Assembly: GCA_023653785.1 (NCBI GenBank)
Contig: JAMKCH010036069.1
Coordinates: forward strand, 122,430 to 186,429
Direction of reading: 5' to 3'
DNA: 64,000 bases
DNA from: Ophioderma brevispina
Taxonomy: Eukaryota; Echinodermata; Ophiuroidea; Amphilepidida; Ophiodermatidae
The position numbers and the translations under genes were made by a program. Shown here one piece after another: positions 33,591-45,370 of the stretch (the stretch's first letter is position 1; every line of letters begins with the position of its first letter). The notes under the pieces were generated by a model, which saw only the letters and a program-made list of their open reading frames with translations, was not told the origin of the DNA and did not search any database.

Positions 33591-35400
33591 GTGACAGCCA
33601 CTAAAAGAAGGAAGAGTTGATCTCTGCCGTGGTGATCTTAAGCTTACAACATTTCGCTGAGCTGTGGACCACTTGATTTCCTGCAGTATTGGTCATGTGA
33701 ACCTCCTGTGTCTGCTGCTCAAAAATGGATTTCATCCAATCTATTAGCAATGGAGCTCAAAGGAAAAAATCTATTGGAATGAGCCCTGCTGGCTCACTGT
33801 TGGAGACTGTGGAGGTTGTTTTGGAGCGTGCACTACATCCGCTTGTTGCAGTTTGATAAATCGCAGTCTGAAGGTGGAACTGCGCTGGTTATGCAATATG
33901 GTCGCAGTTGAACTGGGTCTTGGCCATACTATCAGATGTGCTAGGGTTTGATTTTGCGTGAAGTGCACTGGAGTGTTTTAAATACTACTAGAGCTTTGAA
34001 GGTGTACTATTGGTGGCTTCAAACCAGCTTAGTTTGATGGTGCTGAGCTGATGCTGGTGCTGAACTGAAGGCATGGACCCCATGGTACAGGTAGAGGTAG
34101 AACCTGGTCAGGTTACTACAATAGGTTTGGTGAAAAACCAAACTTTAGTCCAAGATCGCCCAACATTTAAAATCTACAGTCTGTATGTGGAATTCAGATG
34201 TGAGTTGTCCCACAGCCTGCCTAAAAGAATCAGTACTAGATGTAATTACCTTGTTTGATATCGATGAACTAGCAGTTTGGTAATCAAATTCAGGGCCTAC
34301 AAGAGTCTCGCTGAGAGATTCACCCATTTCCATCTTCTCTTTATCAGGACACTCGTGGTATAATAGCACGAGAGCTTACCGATTTATGTACAGTCACCGC
34401 CTTTATCTTGCGAGTTGCATACTCTTCTGATAGGATTGTGGCACCAGTAACTCGCACTGAATGATTGGTATATACTTTGAGACAGCTCGTATTTCATACT
34501 TAGCTTCTCATGAAACCCTGAAGTGTGTCAATGCCAAGACATTGTGCTGTAGTACCACCACCCCTGATCATTACCTTATATTGATTTTCTCCATAGGTCG
34601 CTGCAAAGCTTGTCACAATTGGTATTTAGTCTGAAGGTAGGTTTCCAAAGGATTAACTGGCATTCGGGGATTACTGGTAACTCGGCATCATTGCCCAGTG
34701 TAGCTCTCCCTATCTAGTTCATTGTGATTCGTGTTCAATTAATCAATAGCTTGGCACAAGTATCTCTTCCAGTATTCAAAAGTTGATGCCGACATGGATT
34801 GGTCATTCCATGCCATATTTTCTGCTCCTCGCCCCCGCGAAAAAATAAAATCTAATATCAAATTGAACCTTTTTCCTGAGAGCTCAACTGGATCTGACCT
34901 TGAAGTGAAATTGCTATACAGCTTCTGCAAATCGGCTCGGTATTTCTGGGTGCTGAAAACTTCACCTTACCGATGTTTTTCAACTCCGTAGCGCGGCGTT
35001 GAAAGTCATGGCAGCTTTGGAACTTCCTTATCTTAATGATATCAAACCTATGTTGTTTTGGCGCGCGCCTTAAGATAGCGATTCAGGGGACTTATGGCCC
35101 AAGATTTTCGAGTTGTCGATCGGATGCTTTGTAGAAACCTTGGCCTTGCTTACTTTCACAATCTGCTTTGTTTACGAGCGGCCAACCAAAATCCTTCCAG
35201 CACTTCGTTGAGTTTTTCTGCGAAAACTTTCGAAACACGCGTCGTCAAATTCTTCACTTTCGTCCAAGTACGCCCTGAGTGCTCGGCATGCTTTATTTTG
35301 CGTTGGCTTTGATAGTATTTTTGCGTTGACGTAACTTTTTTTCATTGATTTTCCGCCCGCGAAAAGTGTTGAAATCGCCGGGGTCAGCCATGATTGCTAT
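33590..35400 (-). pseudogene. Degenerate minus-strand coding region, unrecognised (gag-like?)
   Basis: On the minus strand an ATG at 35389 opens MADPGDFNTFRGRKINEKKL. After a frame change it continues with RAYLDESEEFDDACFESF and QRSAGRILVGR. Further down are LQKLYSNFTSRSDPVELSG and MSASTFEYWKRYLCQAID (about 34740-34930), and near 33700 WMKSIFEQQTQEVHM. The pieces are in order and protein-like but interrupted by stops and shifts. Charged helical content with no enzyme motif suggests a retroelement gag-like protein or a decayed host gene. I recognise no domain, and grouping the pieces as one unit is an inference. Confidence 0.4.
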
Positions 35401-35491
35401 CTGCCACAGAGGTCACAGTTCTTGCGCACGCGCAATATGAAAATAATAATCTCTTCAACACAACATTATATCGACATTAGCAGCAATTTTA

Positions 35492-35870
35492 TATTACTAG
35501 AGAACGGACAAGGACCCTGTCGATGTAGTGTCACGGAATACGAAAATATTCAGGGGCTGGTTTTTTTATTTATCACAACAACAATCTCTTACAGTAATAC
35601 TTACGAGTAGCGCATATTATAAATTGGGATTAGGACACGAACTATGTTTCGGTACGGTCTCTATTAAACTAGAGAACGGACAAGGCCATGGCGATGGATT
35701 TGTCACGGAATACGGAACATATTCAGGGGGCTGGTTCTTTTTATTTATCAAAAACAACAATCTCTTACACGTAATACTTACGACGTTTAGACCGCATTAT
35801 TATAAATTGGGATTAGGACACGAACTAGTTATGTAGCGTCACGGAAACGGAAAAATATTAGGGAAAGGCT
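35492..35870 (+). repeat. Tandem repeat, unit about 172 bp, with coding-like content
   Basis: Two units and part of a third share AGAGAACGGACAAGG, GTCACGGAATACG, ATATTCAGGGG and TATAAATTGGGATTAGGACA. In one frame the second unit reads LENGQGHGDGFVTEYGTYSG then GWFFLFIKN. The G-x-G-x-Y-x-G-x-W spacing recalls a MORN repeat, but the first unit is frameshifted and the match is weak. Confidence 0.7.
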
Positions 35871-35960
35871 GTAAGTATGAGATGGCGTCAGAAAACGGGC
35901 TTTATTAAAGGACATACTTAACCCATGAGATTAACGAATCCTGTTCACTAAGGACTAAAA

Positions 35961-36203
35961 TTGAAATATCCCTATAATAAGGACGTTACCAGATGGTTTT
36001 CATTGGTCTGGAGTATTCCTTGCGAAAATAATCCAGATTATTCCGACCAATGTCACGACTGTACAACAATCATGGAAGCCTGCCATCTGTATTCCCTGTG
36101 CTATCATGTTTACACCGCCGCACGCAATACCGAAACAGAAGCCAGCGGAAATATATCACGATATATTTATGCCATTTGTGCCGATAGATTATGCCAATTA
36201 TAA
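35961..36203 (+). CDS. Cys-rich 80-codon ORF, unrecognised
   Basis: It is an ATG-started frame with FSLVWSIPCENNPDYSDQ, a CHDC pair, MEACHLYSLCYHVYTAAR and a C-terminal ICADRLCQL. Eight Cys and balanced composition make it more protein-like than other frames of this size nearby. It follows the 172-bp repeat directly. I know no family with this pattern. It may be a fragment of a larger decayed gene; a second frame at 36341-36541 is basic and helical and may belong to the same unit. Confidence 0.35.
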   Translation: MKYPYNKDVTRWFSLVWSIPCENNPDYSDQCHDCTTIMEACHLYSLCYHVYTAARNTETEASGNISRYIYAICADRLCQL

Positions 36204-36549
36204 TTCCTTTTAAAAACGGTTGCACAGTGCAATTTACCTATAGGAAAATTATTTCGTTACAGTGCATGTACAATCACTGACCTATGACGCGTTTGACGTA
36301 AGCGCAACATTTTCATCAAACAAAACTTCTATACCAAATTTTGCAAATCGAGACGACCACCGTCTGGCTGATATTACCCAAAATGGAGATGAAAACGAAC
36401 GAGATTCGTCTGCTTCAAATGCTTTCAAACACGGTGAAAATCGTCAAACGAAGTACTTTTATAAAAAAAATTATCCGGCAATTTCAGTGCATAATTTGGA
36501 AAAAGTACAGTGAGTTTTTTAAAATCAGAAGCGATCAATAACATGTTTT

Positions 36550-37344
36550 TCTTTGAAATTAGAGGTGTTTTAATTCGTATCGAACTGAGCTTTACATTCA
36601 ATGATACAGTGATATAGTGTACAGTGAATGCAAGAGGAAATTTTATGCGGATTATGTTGCGAATTTTGCGGATCCCGATGTGTTTATCGGCATGGAAAAT
36701 CCAGCTTTATTGTGACTTTTGAGTGTTTTAGTAGTGCAAATAGCCATGTCAAGTTGTTCACGCACGGGCTAGGATTAGCGTAGCAGATCGTAGATATTAG
36801 AAAAAAACAATTGATTCTCAATTTAGGATTTTTTTGATGTGCAAATTTAATTATTTCAATAATTTAGCACCGATATCAATAATAATGATTATCACGATTC
36901 AGGACTGATGATTTCCCACAATTTTTGCTGTTGGATAAGTAAGGGAGGGGGACTGATTTATTTTTGTAATTGAGCATTACCAAAGTAATTTCATTATGTG
37001 CATTTTCTTTTTAATAGTTAAGTATTTGTATTTTGTTGTGATGTTTGTTTGATTATAATAAAATTAAATATGAGAAGGTTTAGCCTATTTTGTAAGAATC
37101 CTGAAATAATTTGAGATTTCAACTACCCCCTCTATTAGTTTTGGATTTTTTTAGCAAATGGGCGGATTATTTTGAAGTCAGCATGGGTAAATTGCACTGT
37201 GTGTTGTATTGCAGGTAACTTAGTTCAAACTTCCAACCAAATGGAAAGCAAAAAACTCAACTTTTACCAAAATTGGGGTTAGGTAATTAATCTGAAGAAA
37301 ATGACTAATAAATGTGGGTAAAGCCAGATTACAACATACCTATT
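36550..37344. other. No recognised feature
   Basis: Strongly AT-rich with no credible gene. Confidence 0.45.
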
Positions 37345-38580
37345 GCGTTATTGTACTGCAAAAACGCTCATGTGCAATCCGTCCAAAGGACATGTGTGTT
37401 TTTCTATTACTGCAACCATGAAGCCAAGGTCTGTTAACGTAACCGAGTCTGGAACATCCCCTGCAGGACTGCATAACCATTTACCAGGATACTTGGACCA
37501 CATTCTCTTATAGACCCAAGTAGTTAATGCAATAAAAGGTTGAAGAACTCCTGGCACATGATGGCGTGGCTCGCCCATCTAAGGTAAGCTAAGACGTCAG
37601 CACTGGCCCTGTACATGTGCTACTCGCATGACGATTATGATGCCCAACCCATGCCAAGAAGCTTGACCCCGCGTTAATGTCTCCTTCAGACATTGTCTTT
37701 TAAGGCGAGAGGTTGCTCCCGACTACAGATCTCTTTAAAGAGCTATTGATAGCTCCCTGAGGCATTGTAAGAGTGATTTGTAACTTCCTCTTGGAAGTCT
37801 TTTTGACTGACACAAGGCTAGTGGTAAAGTTTTTAAATTCACCGCTGAATATCCTTAATTGGACAGAGCGTTCAGGAGAGTGCGACCTCTTTTTAAAAGA
37901 CAGTGTCTGATCCTGCCAGCTTATCACAAGAGTCTTCGCCCCCATACTCCAACGGAGCAACTTACACATCATAGCAGGAATAGCTCCACCAGACATTTGT
38001 TGTAGTGTAGCAAGTATGCAAGATTGTAGCTGTCAAGTATTAAATGTGAAGCACCTTATGTTCGGGCAAAGACCTGCTGCCAAACGCCTGAAATCCAGAG
38101 AGAGATTTTACACCTATAAGGTCCAACCTGGAGCAGTCTCTAAGGAGTTAAAGACAATGAATGGCCTTGTGGGAAAAGATCAGCGAGCATCTTCCACCTG
38201 GAGCCGACGAATCATGGATTGAAGGTGATATCTAACACCATTGAAGAAACCAGAATCAGCCGATTCTAAGGTTTACCTCAGCGAGCAACTCCCACCTGGA
38301 GCCGACGACTCATGGATTGAATTGAAAGGTGATTATCCTCAACACTTGAGAACCAGAATCAGCCGATCTAAGGTTTTGCCTGTGGCCGTCAATGGAAGAG
38401 CAGATCAGGATACTGTTTGTGGTTAGCATGTGGAACAACACACCAGACAATGGAACAGCTCTGGTACATGTATGCCCCACTTTGGGAGCAACCATGCACA
38501 GACAAGACTTTGCTAAATTTCAATGAAAGCAGCCAGACATTGCACTCGTCTCAAGGCCTAGAGGCATATTTGAGTAAAAA
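37345..38580 (+). mobile_element. LINE retrotransposon copy 2, 3' fragment
   Basis: It is the same family as 25430-28320, truncated at the 5' side. It keeps the LEHPLQD and YQDTWTTFSYR-like strand region (about 37450-37515), the CCAACCCATGCCAAGAAGCT block (37647), a CTTATCACA then ACTCCAACGGAGC block (about 37920-37960), the KRLKSRERFYT region (38085) and a C-terminal end with TMEQL (about 38450). A segment with CAGCGAGCAnCTnCCACCTG is present twice (about 38181 and 38280), a local duplication. A MITE splits the coding sequence at 37687. Confidence 0.88.
37687..37909. mobile_element. 223-bp MITE nested in LINE copy 2
   Basis: The left end CAGACATTGTCTTTTAAGGC is mirrored by a right end whose complement begins CAGACACTGTCTTTTAAAAA. 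The outer sequences rejoin to match LINE copy 1 across the site (CTCCTT, then GCAGCTTATCAC), so it inserted after the LINE. The flanks TCCTT and TCCTG suggest a short target duplication. Confidence 0.85.
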
Positions 38581-39590
38581 GTGATCTGCTAAATTAGGAA
38601 GATCTAAACAAAATTGTAATTAAACTGCTACTTGTGGTAGATTGGGGATGCATTGTTTCAAGGGTCTATGTGTACCTTTTCCGGAAAAAATTAAACAAGC
38701 GGTTCTCAAACCACATCCCACAAGTGTCGCCTGCTTTGGCAATCCACATTCACTCTATTTTTAAACTTGACCTCATATGGACATTGCAAGTGGGACCCTT
38801 GTTTCATTGTCATCTGCATATACCAGTTTTCACGTATGGCCCAAGTTGTATAAAAATTTGATTGAGCCACAAATATCTTAAAATGCGCGGTTCTCATAGT
38901 GAGCTCTGGGCAAAATCATCCAATTCTATGATGTTTGGGATCCAATATTAAAGTTCTGAAAACCCCAAAATGAATTATTTTCTGTGCCACCTGAAACAAA
39001 CAGTCAAGTGACAAAAAGCATGTTTTTTGGTAGACATTTCCTAGAGAAGTCCCAAGTATGCAATTTACAGTGCATGACGGAATCAATTGAAATACCTCGC
39101 ATTTGCATGCTTCGGACTTCAATCTATGAAGCGGTACCTTTGTATCAATACCTTGAGTGTTTCATAGTACAGCTGGCGATTGTAGTGACTGAGCACTTCT
39201 GTTGCACAAAATTATCAGGGTTTTGATATGGAGGGTGGGCGGGTGTTTGATATATTGCAAAAAACATTTTGTTGGTAGCTTTCCAATCATACACAAAACA
39301 TGCCACAATTTGCAAGGATTTGATGTTTTCTGCAATATCTTTTAGCCAAATACCTTTCATTTAAAATGACTATTTGCATGTGAGGGTAAAAAACTGGTGT
39401 AGTTTTGTTATGACTGTTTTGCACACAATATCAGGCCCTATAGGCGATACTTTGGGAAAGATTTTGTTGGTGGCCACGTTTTCCACTCAAATATTGACTT
39501 TTGTAAAGCTTTTTTTCCTAACAAGGCGGTTCTCGAACCACAAGTCTCGCCGCTTTCGCGCTTAACTGTAGACAAAAAGCAGCACACCAT
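38580..39590. repeat. Intergenic with a repeated GCGGTTCTCnAACCACA motif
   Basis: CAAGCGGTTCTCAAACCACA at 38697 recurs as CAAGGCGGTTCTCGAACCAC at 39523, each followed by a variant of AAGTgTCGCC. A partial copy, GCGCGGTTCTCATAGTGAG, is at about 38885. The DNA between is not repeated and no gene is visible. Confidence 0.55.
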
Positions 39591-39617
39591 TTTTTTTTTT
39601 TTTTTTTTTTTTTATTT
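39590..39617. repeat. Poly(T) tract
   Basis: A run of about 23 T ending in TTTATTTGTG. It could be the poly(A) tail of a minus-strand retrocopy, but no retroelement body is seen next to it. Confidence 0.8.
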
Positions 39618-39699
39618 GTGAAACTGTGCGAGTCCAGGGTGTTCCAAAAAAGGTGTGCAAGCAGATTAAACTCAATTTCTTAAACTAGTTTACATTCCC

Positions 39700-40460
39700 A
39701 ACTTATTTCATTTGCACCACCCTAGGGTCACCACATTTTCCATTGTGCAGATATTAATCTGCAAGTTGAACCCCCCCCCCCAGCATAAGTCAGATATGTT
39801 TAGGAGTAGCACCCATGGTTTTGCATTTATTCTTTACTTCCTGCTCTTTCATTGACACCAACACCCAGGGGTACAACATTTCCATTGTGGAGATATTACT
39901 CATGAGAAGTCCCAACAAAGAAGCATAACTAAGATGTTTGGAGGTAGCACCCCCGGTTGCATTTTGTAGTATTCTATACCTCTCACGCTTCATTTGACAC
40001 CACCCCGGGGTCACAACATTTTCAGTTGTGGCGATATTAATATTGAAATGTCCCCCAATGAGCAACAATAAGAGAAGGTTAGGAGTAGCACCCCCGGGTT
40101 GCATTTATAGTATTCTATACTTCTCACTATGCATTGTTACCACCATAGAGGTCATAACATCTTCCGTTTATCTTGAAATGTCCCCCACATGAGAACAAGT
40201 AAGAGCGTTCGGAGTAGCACCCCCGGGGTTTGCATTTTCTATACTTCTCACTCTTTCATTGATACCACCATAGAGGTCACAACAAATTCCGTTTGGGAGA
40301 TATTATCTTGAAATGTCCCCAACATAATCTTAACCAAGAGAGGTTAGGCAGTGAGCACCCCGGGGTTTGCATTTATAGTATTCTTTATTTCCTGCTCTTT
40401 CATTTGACACCACCCAGGGGTCACAAACATTGGCCATTGTGCAGATATTAATCATGCGAA
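39700..40460. repeat. Tandem repeat, unit about 140 bp, 5-6 units
   Basis: Each unit has GTAGCACCCCCGGGTTTGCA, a TATTCTATACTTCTCACTCT block, TTTCATTGACACCACC, GGGGTCACAACATTTTCC and TTGGAGATATTA-like sequence. AGTAGCACC-type starts are near 39806, 39942, 40084, 40216 and 40352. Confidence 0.92.
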
Positions 40461-40469
40461 GTCATGCAA

Positions 40470-40650
40470 AAATCCTTAAAATTCACTAAATTTAGTAAAA
40501 ATATGAAAATTTATTCAATTTGGCAACCACTATTTTTGACAAAAAACATGTGACCCACATTTTAATTTGAGTTCCCTACGGGGTCCAGAAAGCGTAGAAA
40601 ATGCAAAATTTGACGTATTTTCACATTTCCAAGAATGAAACAGACTGGCA
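40470..40650. repeat. Fragment of the 696-bp repeat family
   Basis: CACTAAATTTAGTAAAAATA, TTTATTCAATTTGGCAACCA and CGTATTTTCACATTTCCAAG follow the order found at 6640 and 10070-11865. Confidence 0.85.
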
Positions 40651-41009
40651 ACCCAAAGACTGACCAGAACAGAAAAAACTATTCAATTAAAAACAGGCCA
40701 CGGATCTAGCCCATTGAGTTAATACCTTTGTTGTGGTGTACTCCCCCCCTTTTGTAAAGTATTGTTTTGTACACCTGTTTTGTACATCCCAAATCATACA
40801 AAGCCATATCCTGCCAATAAAAACACATGCTGACCTAAGTTATTGCAGGTAACTCCTGATCAAATTCTTTTTGAAGGTGTAGTATTTCACACTGACCATT
40901 GACAACCTGAGACAATATTGGTTGAATGGACCAAGCATTAGCATTAGTTGCACATTTTAAAAATAAATCAAAGAATGCCCCTTGAAGTGGCCCACATGCA
41001 TTTTGACCA

Positions 41010-41860
41010 CAATTTATGATTCACACAAAAGATGTCCATATAGAAGTCTCATGTAACCAAGGAATTTTGCATATCCAAATGTACCATTTAAGACGATACA
41101 GCAATTACGCATATTTAATTAGATCAATTTGCACAAGCCATGCCCCTTTTAATTGACCCACTTGCACTTTGACCGCAATGATGATTCATACAAAAGATGT
41201 ACAGCATAGAAGTTCATGTAGCGAAGGAATTTTGCATATCCAATTACCATTCGTGATACAGCAATTATGCATATTAATTAGATTCAATTGTATCCAAAAA
41301 ATGCACTCTTTAATCGGCCCACAGGCACTTTGACCGATTATGATTCACCCAATAGTATTCTTTCATGGAGGGAAGGAATTTTGCCTATCCGATGTCGGTT
41401 TCAGAAGTACAGTAATTACGGCATATTAATTAGCTCATTTGCATACATAAGGCATGTATCACCCACGTTTAAATTGCAAAAAAGATGGACCAGATAAGCT
41501 TTCATGCAGTGAAGGAATTTCCGTATCCAATGACAGTTTCAAAAATTCTAGCAATTACGCTGATTTTTGCATATTAATTAGCTCATTGCATATATTGGCC
41601 CGAAATCCGCCCGAATCTAATCAGTTCGAGATGACTTCCAGCCCGCTCCCTTCCACCAAGTTACATCATCATACGCCTTACGGCCCTCCAGAAAATTGTA
41701 CACAAGCCTTCCGGGAAAATTTTCGTTAATTATGCAAATTAGGATACTTAAATTAGATATTTTACGCCCAAATCTATCAGGTAGTGAACTCGTGGACCCT
41801 CTTTCCACAAAGTTACATCATCATAGCCCTCCGGAACTCCAGAGAAATCGTACACAAACC
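41010..41860. repeat. Tandem repeat, unit about 130-155 bp, about six units
   Basis: Recurring blocks are GCACTTTGACC, GATTCACACAAAAGATGT, GTAGCGAAGGAATTTTGCAT, CAGCAATTACGCATATTAAT and TTAGCTCATTTGCATA. The later units are more diverged and include two similar CCGGAACTCCAGA-type ends. The ATTTGCAT octamer in several units is probably incidental. Confidence 0.88.
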
Positions 41861-41869
41861 CATGAACAC

Positions 41870-42376
41870 GGACGTCAGGCACACGGACAGCATGACAGAA
41901 AGACAGAAAAGTTTTTTTGGATTACTAAGTCTCTGCCGAACAAGTTCAGGGAGACAAAAAATCTTTCATTGGAGGATTGTTGCATGTGGGTACAGCTGAT
42001 GTAATTATTGAGTGCTATGAAATCTGTTTTGCAAAATTCTGGTCCTATATAGGGGTGATATTTTGTTTGTACAATTTGAAACGAAAATCAAAATCCATGA
42101 AATTAACCGATTACACCCACTTTCTGTTACGAACACTTACCAAAGAAACCAAGCTCAACCATGGTTGTCCAATAAAGTCTATCCATCCTGGTTCCTTCGT
42201 AATATTTTCAAGAATTAAAGAACGTGTTGCCCATTGGGGAATATGCCGAATCCTTTTAGATTTTGAGTGACCTAAAGGTAGGATAGATATATTCTTGAAT
42301 AAACAAGTTCTTGCAGCATGGAGCTGCAAGAAGTTCTTGAGCCTTGTTCCATAGTTGTGTTTAAAATTTATCATCC
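41870..42376. other. No recognised feature
   Basis: Short frames on both strands without splice support. Confidence 0.4.
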
Positions 42377-42384
42377 CTACTCTA

Positions 42385-42643
42385 CAGTGGCGTGGCAGTC
42401 GATCCAGAGGGCAAATTTCCAAGTCGTCCCGTCAGAGGGGGCAAAATTCGTAAATCATCCCGTATTTGCTCCCCAAATGTCTAAATTTGACAAAATGCAC
42501 GCAGAACGTGCGAAAAATTCCCCTTAAAAGAGGGATCAAATGTGGCACATTTTGGCCCATATCGTCCCCGCTTTTTCGAGCCAAAGGAGGCAACCCTTGC
42601 CTGCCCCCCCCCCCCCACCCCCCCCGGGGTTCGTACGCCACTG
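42385..42643. mobile_element. hAT-like MITE, 259 bp
   Basis: The ends CAGTGGCGTGGCAG and (complement) CAGTGGCGTACGAACC are inverted. The flanks CTACTCTA and CTACTCCT form an imperfect 8-bp target duplication, as expected of the hAT superfamily. The interior has C-rich runs and no ORF. Confidence 0.88.
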
Positions 42644-43292
42644 CTACTCCTAGCAGGTGTTAAGCATATAGTAGTCTCTATGTGCTGAAGCCATCTGGGG
42701 GGAGACCACAGTCCGGGAACAAATTTTGGATATGAAAATGGGTTCTTCTTTATGGACACATTGTCTTCTATGGACAGTCCCCTCCAAATTTTGTGACCTG
42801 TCTGCATTTGCCTAGAATTTGTGATAGCCAATAGGATGTGCAAAATATAAATGCTTCCACCACCCTATGCTTGGGGTCTTTAGAACTGAATTTGAGCTAC
42901 TTTCTCGGTTTCCATCATGAGGTGTTTTAAAGTCAATAATAGCACATTTTTTGAAAGAGCGCCCCACTTTGTCAAAAGTTGATATTTTTGGCCACAGTTA
43001 CGTTGTGTAGGTTGTCTAGGAAACTATACTGAGAAAAGAATGCTAACAAATGCTTATTTATCATAAAAGAAGTGAGTTCTTATTAGAATTGGATCCCAGA
43101 TTGGACTTAACGGCAGAGCTGGAAGCTCCGTTTTATGTCCCATCCCTGATGAAATAGTGCTACCTCGAGAAGATAACCTCTAACTTGACTTGCCTGAACC
43201 AATAAAACAACTAATGGATGAGCGTAGACACGTACATAGCGCTATTTCCCGGCTATTTCACATTGGAAGGCTGTTTCCAGCAGCCGTTGAAT

Positions 43293-43316
43293 TATTATCG
43301 GGACCCCCGATAATAA
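43293..43316. repeat. Perfect short hairpin TTATTATCGGG/CCCGATAATAA
   Basis: Eleven-base arms around a two-base centre. The function is unknown and it may be the centre of a decayed element. Confidence 0.8.
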
Positions 43317-43317
43317 T

Positions 43318-43500
43318 TATTCTAATTACAAAATTCCTTCGTTTGTGACACACAGACATTTCAAGCTTAACCATTCACAGGTATAGTTTACTAGCCCATT
43401 ACCAATGCAACTGTGTAAAAATCTCAATTTTTTTGAAAAATTGGGGGCGTTCTTCAAAAAAATGTGCTAATATTGCTTTAAGTAAAATTTCAGCAACAGA
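43318..43500. repeat. Dispersed repeat, related to 16280-16480
   Basis: It shares CTAATTACAAAATtCCTTC, TTCACAGGTAT and a later AAAAAATGT block in order with the copy at 16280. Confidence 0.65.
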
Positions 43501-43879
43501 TCCTTACATAAAAGACAAATTCGGTGAAACTGAAATCAGGGCCATCGCTAGACATTTTGTCGGGGGGTTGAAAAATAGAGACAAAGGTCTATAGGATGTT
43601 CTTTACCACAATAAGAGCCAGTGGCATAGGGAACTTGCACAGGATTAAATCAATGAAGCAATATAAGGCTTTACAAAGTGTTGAGTACTCTTGCTTCTTA
43701 TAATAAGGCACTGGTAGATTTCATTCAGTTATATTTTTTTTTAACAATAACCCCAAAATAACTCTAAATGACATTTGAACTCAAATTCCCGAACATCCAA
43801 AATAACATGGATCATTCTGTGGAAAAAAAAAGCATTTTATGTGTAATTCAACTTTAACTTCTATCCTCGGACACTCCAT

Positions 43880-44480
43880 ATGACCCACCACTCAATGATC
43901 ATGCTGCACAACTTTGGTAAAATAACCACACAATTCTGTGCAAGCAACAGCATTTGAAGTGCCTTTACCAAACAACCTCATGACTTCTAGAGGCAACTTG
44001 GACATGAAATTTCCTAACACCTCAACACAAAATCTGCAACAAGAATCATTTGAGACCTTGGTGAACCGTGAACCGCAGTTTTCCAAAAGGCAATTTAAAG
44101 CCTTCAGAATTATCTCAAGTCCCTAGTTGACTTGGACCTCATCCTTGACATACCATTAATGATGCAGCTTTCAAGGATCAATTTGAGCAACTTTAGTGAA
44201 TACCCCACCATTTCTGTGCAAGCACCAGCATTTGAAGCATTTTTACACAATGACCTTTGACCTCTTAACACCCAATATGACCTACTCCTCAAGGGTCATC
44301 ATGAACAACTTATGCAAATTCCATGCCATTTCTGTGCAAAAAGCACTTTATTTTTCTACAATGACCTCAAATGACCTTCTAGATGATCTTTGACCTCTTG
44401 ACTCCAGGATTCACATCCATCCAGGATCATTTGAAGCACCTTTGGGAAGATACCCTGCCAAATCTCTTAGATCTCCTTTT
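43880..44480. repeat. Degenerate tandem repeat with TGACCTTTGACCTC motifs
   Basis: Units of about 120-130 bp contain TTCTGTGCAAGCAnCAGCAT, a TTTTACnnAATGACC block, TTGACCTC and a TCAAGGATCAtTTGAGCA block. Three to four units are visible. The AGGTCAAAGGTCA-like half-sites, for example at 44248-44262, come with the unit. Confidence 0.8.
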
Positions 44481-44524
44481 CAAGAACCATTTTAACAATC
44501 ATGTCCCCATAGTAAAAGGTCAAT

Positions 44525-45370
44525 TCCAGCCATTTCGTGACAATGGAGAGCGAAGGAAGGTTTGAGGGTTGATTTTGGAACTTTAGGGTATTTAGAAAAA
44601 TGAGTCTATAACCCCTCCCTAAAGTGGTGGGCTACCTCCATGGACTGAAAATCCAAAATGGCCGCTGGCGGCACTTGGAATTTTAAAGGTACATAATTCT
44701 TAACAATATCAACCGGAGACATGATTGGAGGGGGTCATTTCTTTTTTCTGACTAAGTTTCATGATCAGAAATCCCTTCCAGAGGTTATTTTTTCATTTAT
44801 AGGTCATCTTCAACTGAAAATTCAGATGGCCCCAGCTACCATATTAATATTTTCATGTTTTTAATCCTTTTGACTCAATCTGCCTAGAAAACAACCATTG
44901 AAGTGTTTGTTTTTTGGCTAAGTTCTTTAAAAATATATTGCTGGTTTCGGTTTCTATCAAAAGTTCATCTTTGATTTGAAAACTGCAAGATGCCGCCAAC
45001 ATCCATATTACAATTTGAAAATTTGGATGCGTTGAAACATGAAAATATTTTATATGCTAGCTGGCGGCCATCTTGAATTTTCGGTTGAAGATGACCTCTA
45101 ATGCAAAAATAACCTCTGTCATGGAATTTCTGATCATGAAATTAGTCAGAAATGACCCCTCAATCATGTCTCCAGGTTGTTATGTTCAGAAGTTATGTAC
45201 CTTTTCAAATTCCAGATGGCCGCCATTGGCCATTTTGGATTTGCTGTCCCCCTGGATTTAGCCCACACTTTTGGGAATGGGGTATAGGAGCTCATTTTTT
45301 TCTAAATACCCTAAAATACCAAAATCACCCTCAACCTTCCCTTCGGCTCTTCATGTCACGAATGACTGAA
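44525..45370. repeat. Large fold-back element, arms about 320 bp
   Basis: The left arm includes CATTTCGTGACAATGG, TTGAGGGTTGATTTTGG, ACATGATTGGAGGGGTCATT-like sequence and TTCATGATCAGAAAT. The right arm (about 45040-45370) repeats these as reverse complements (CAAAATCACCCTCAACCTTC, AATTTCTGATCATGAAATTA). The loop is about 200 bp. No coding capacity. Confidence 0.9.

Noticed and set aside
44248..44262. A single functional nuclear-receptor response element
   Set aside because: The site comes with a repeat unit. One match has no weight without enrichment or binding data, so only the cluster is reported as a finding.
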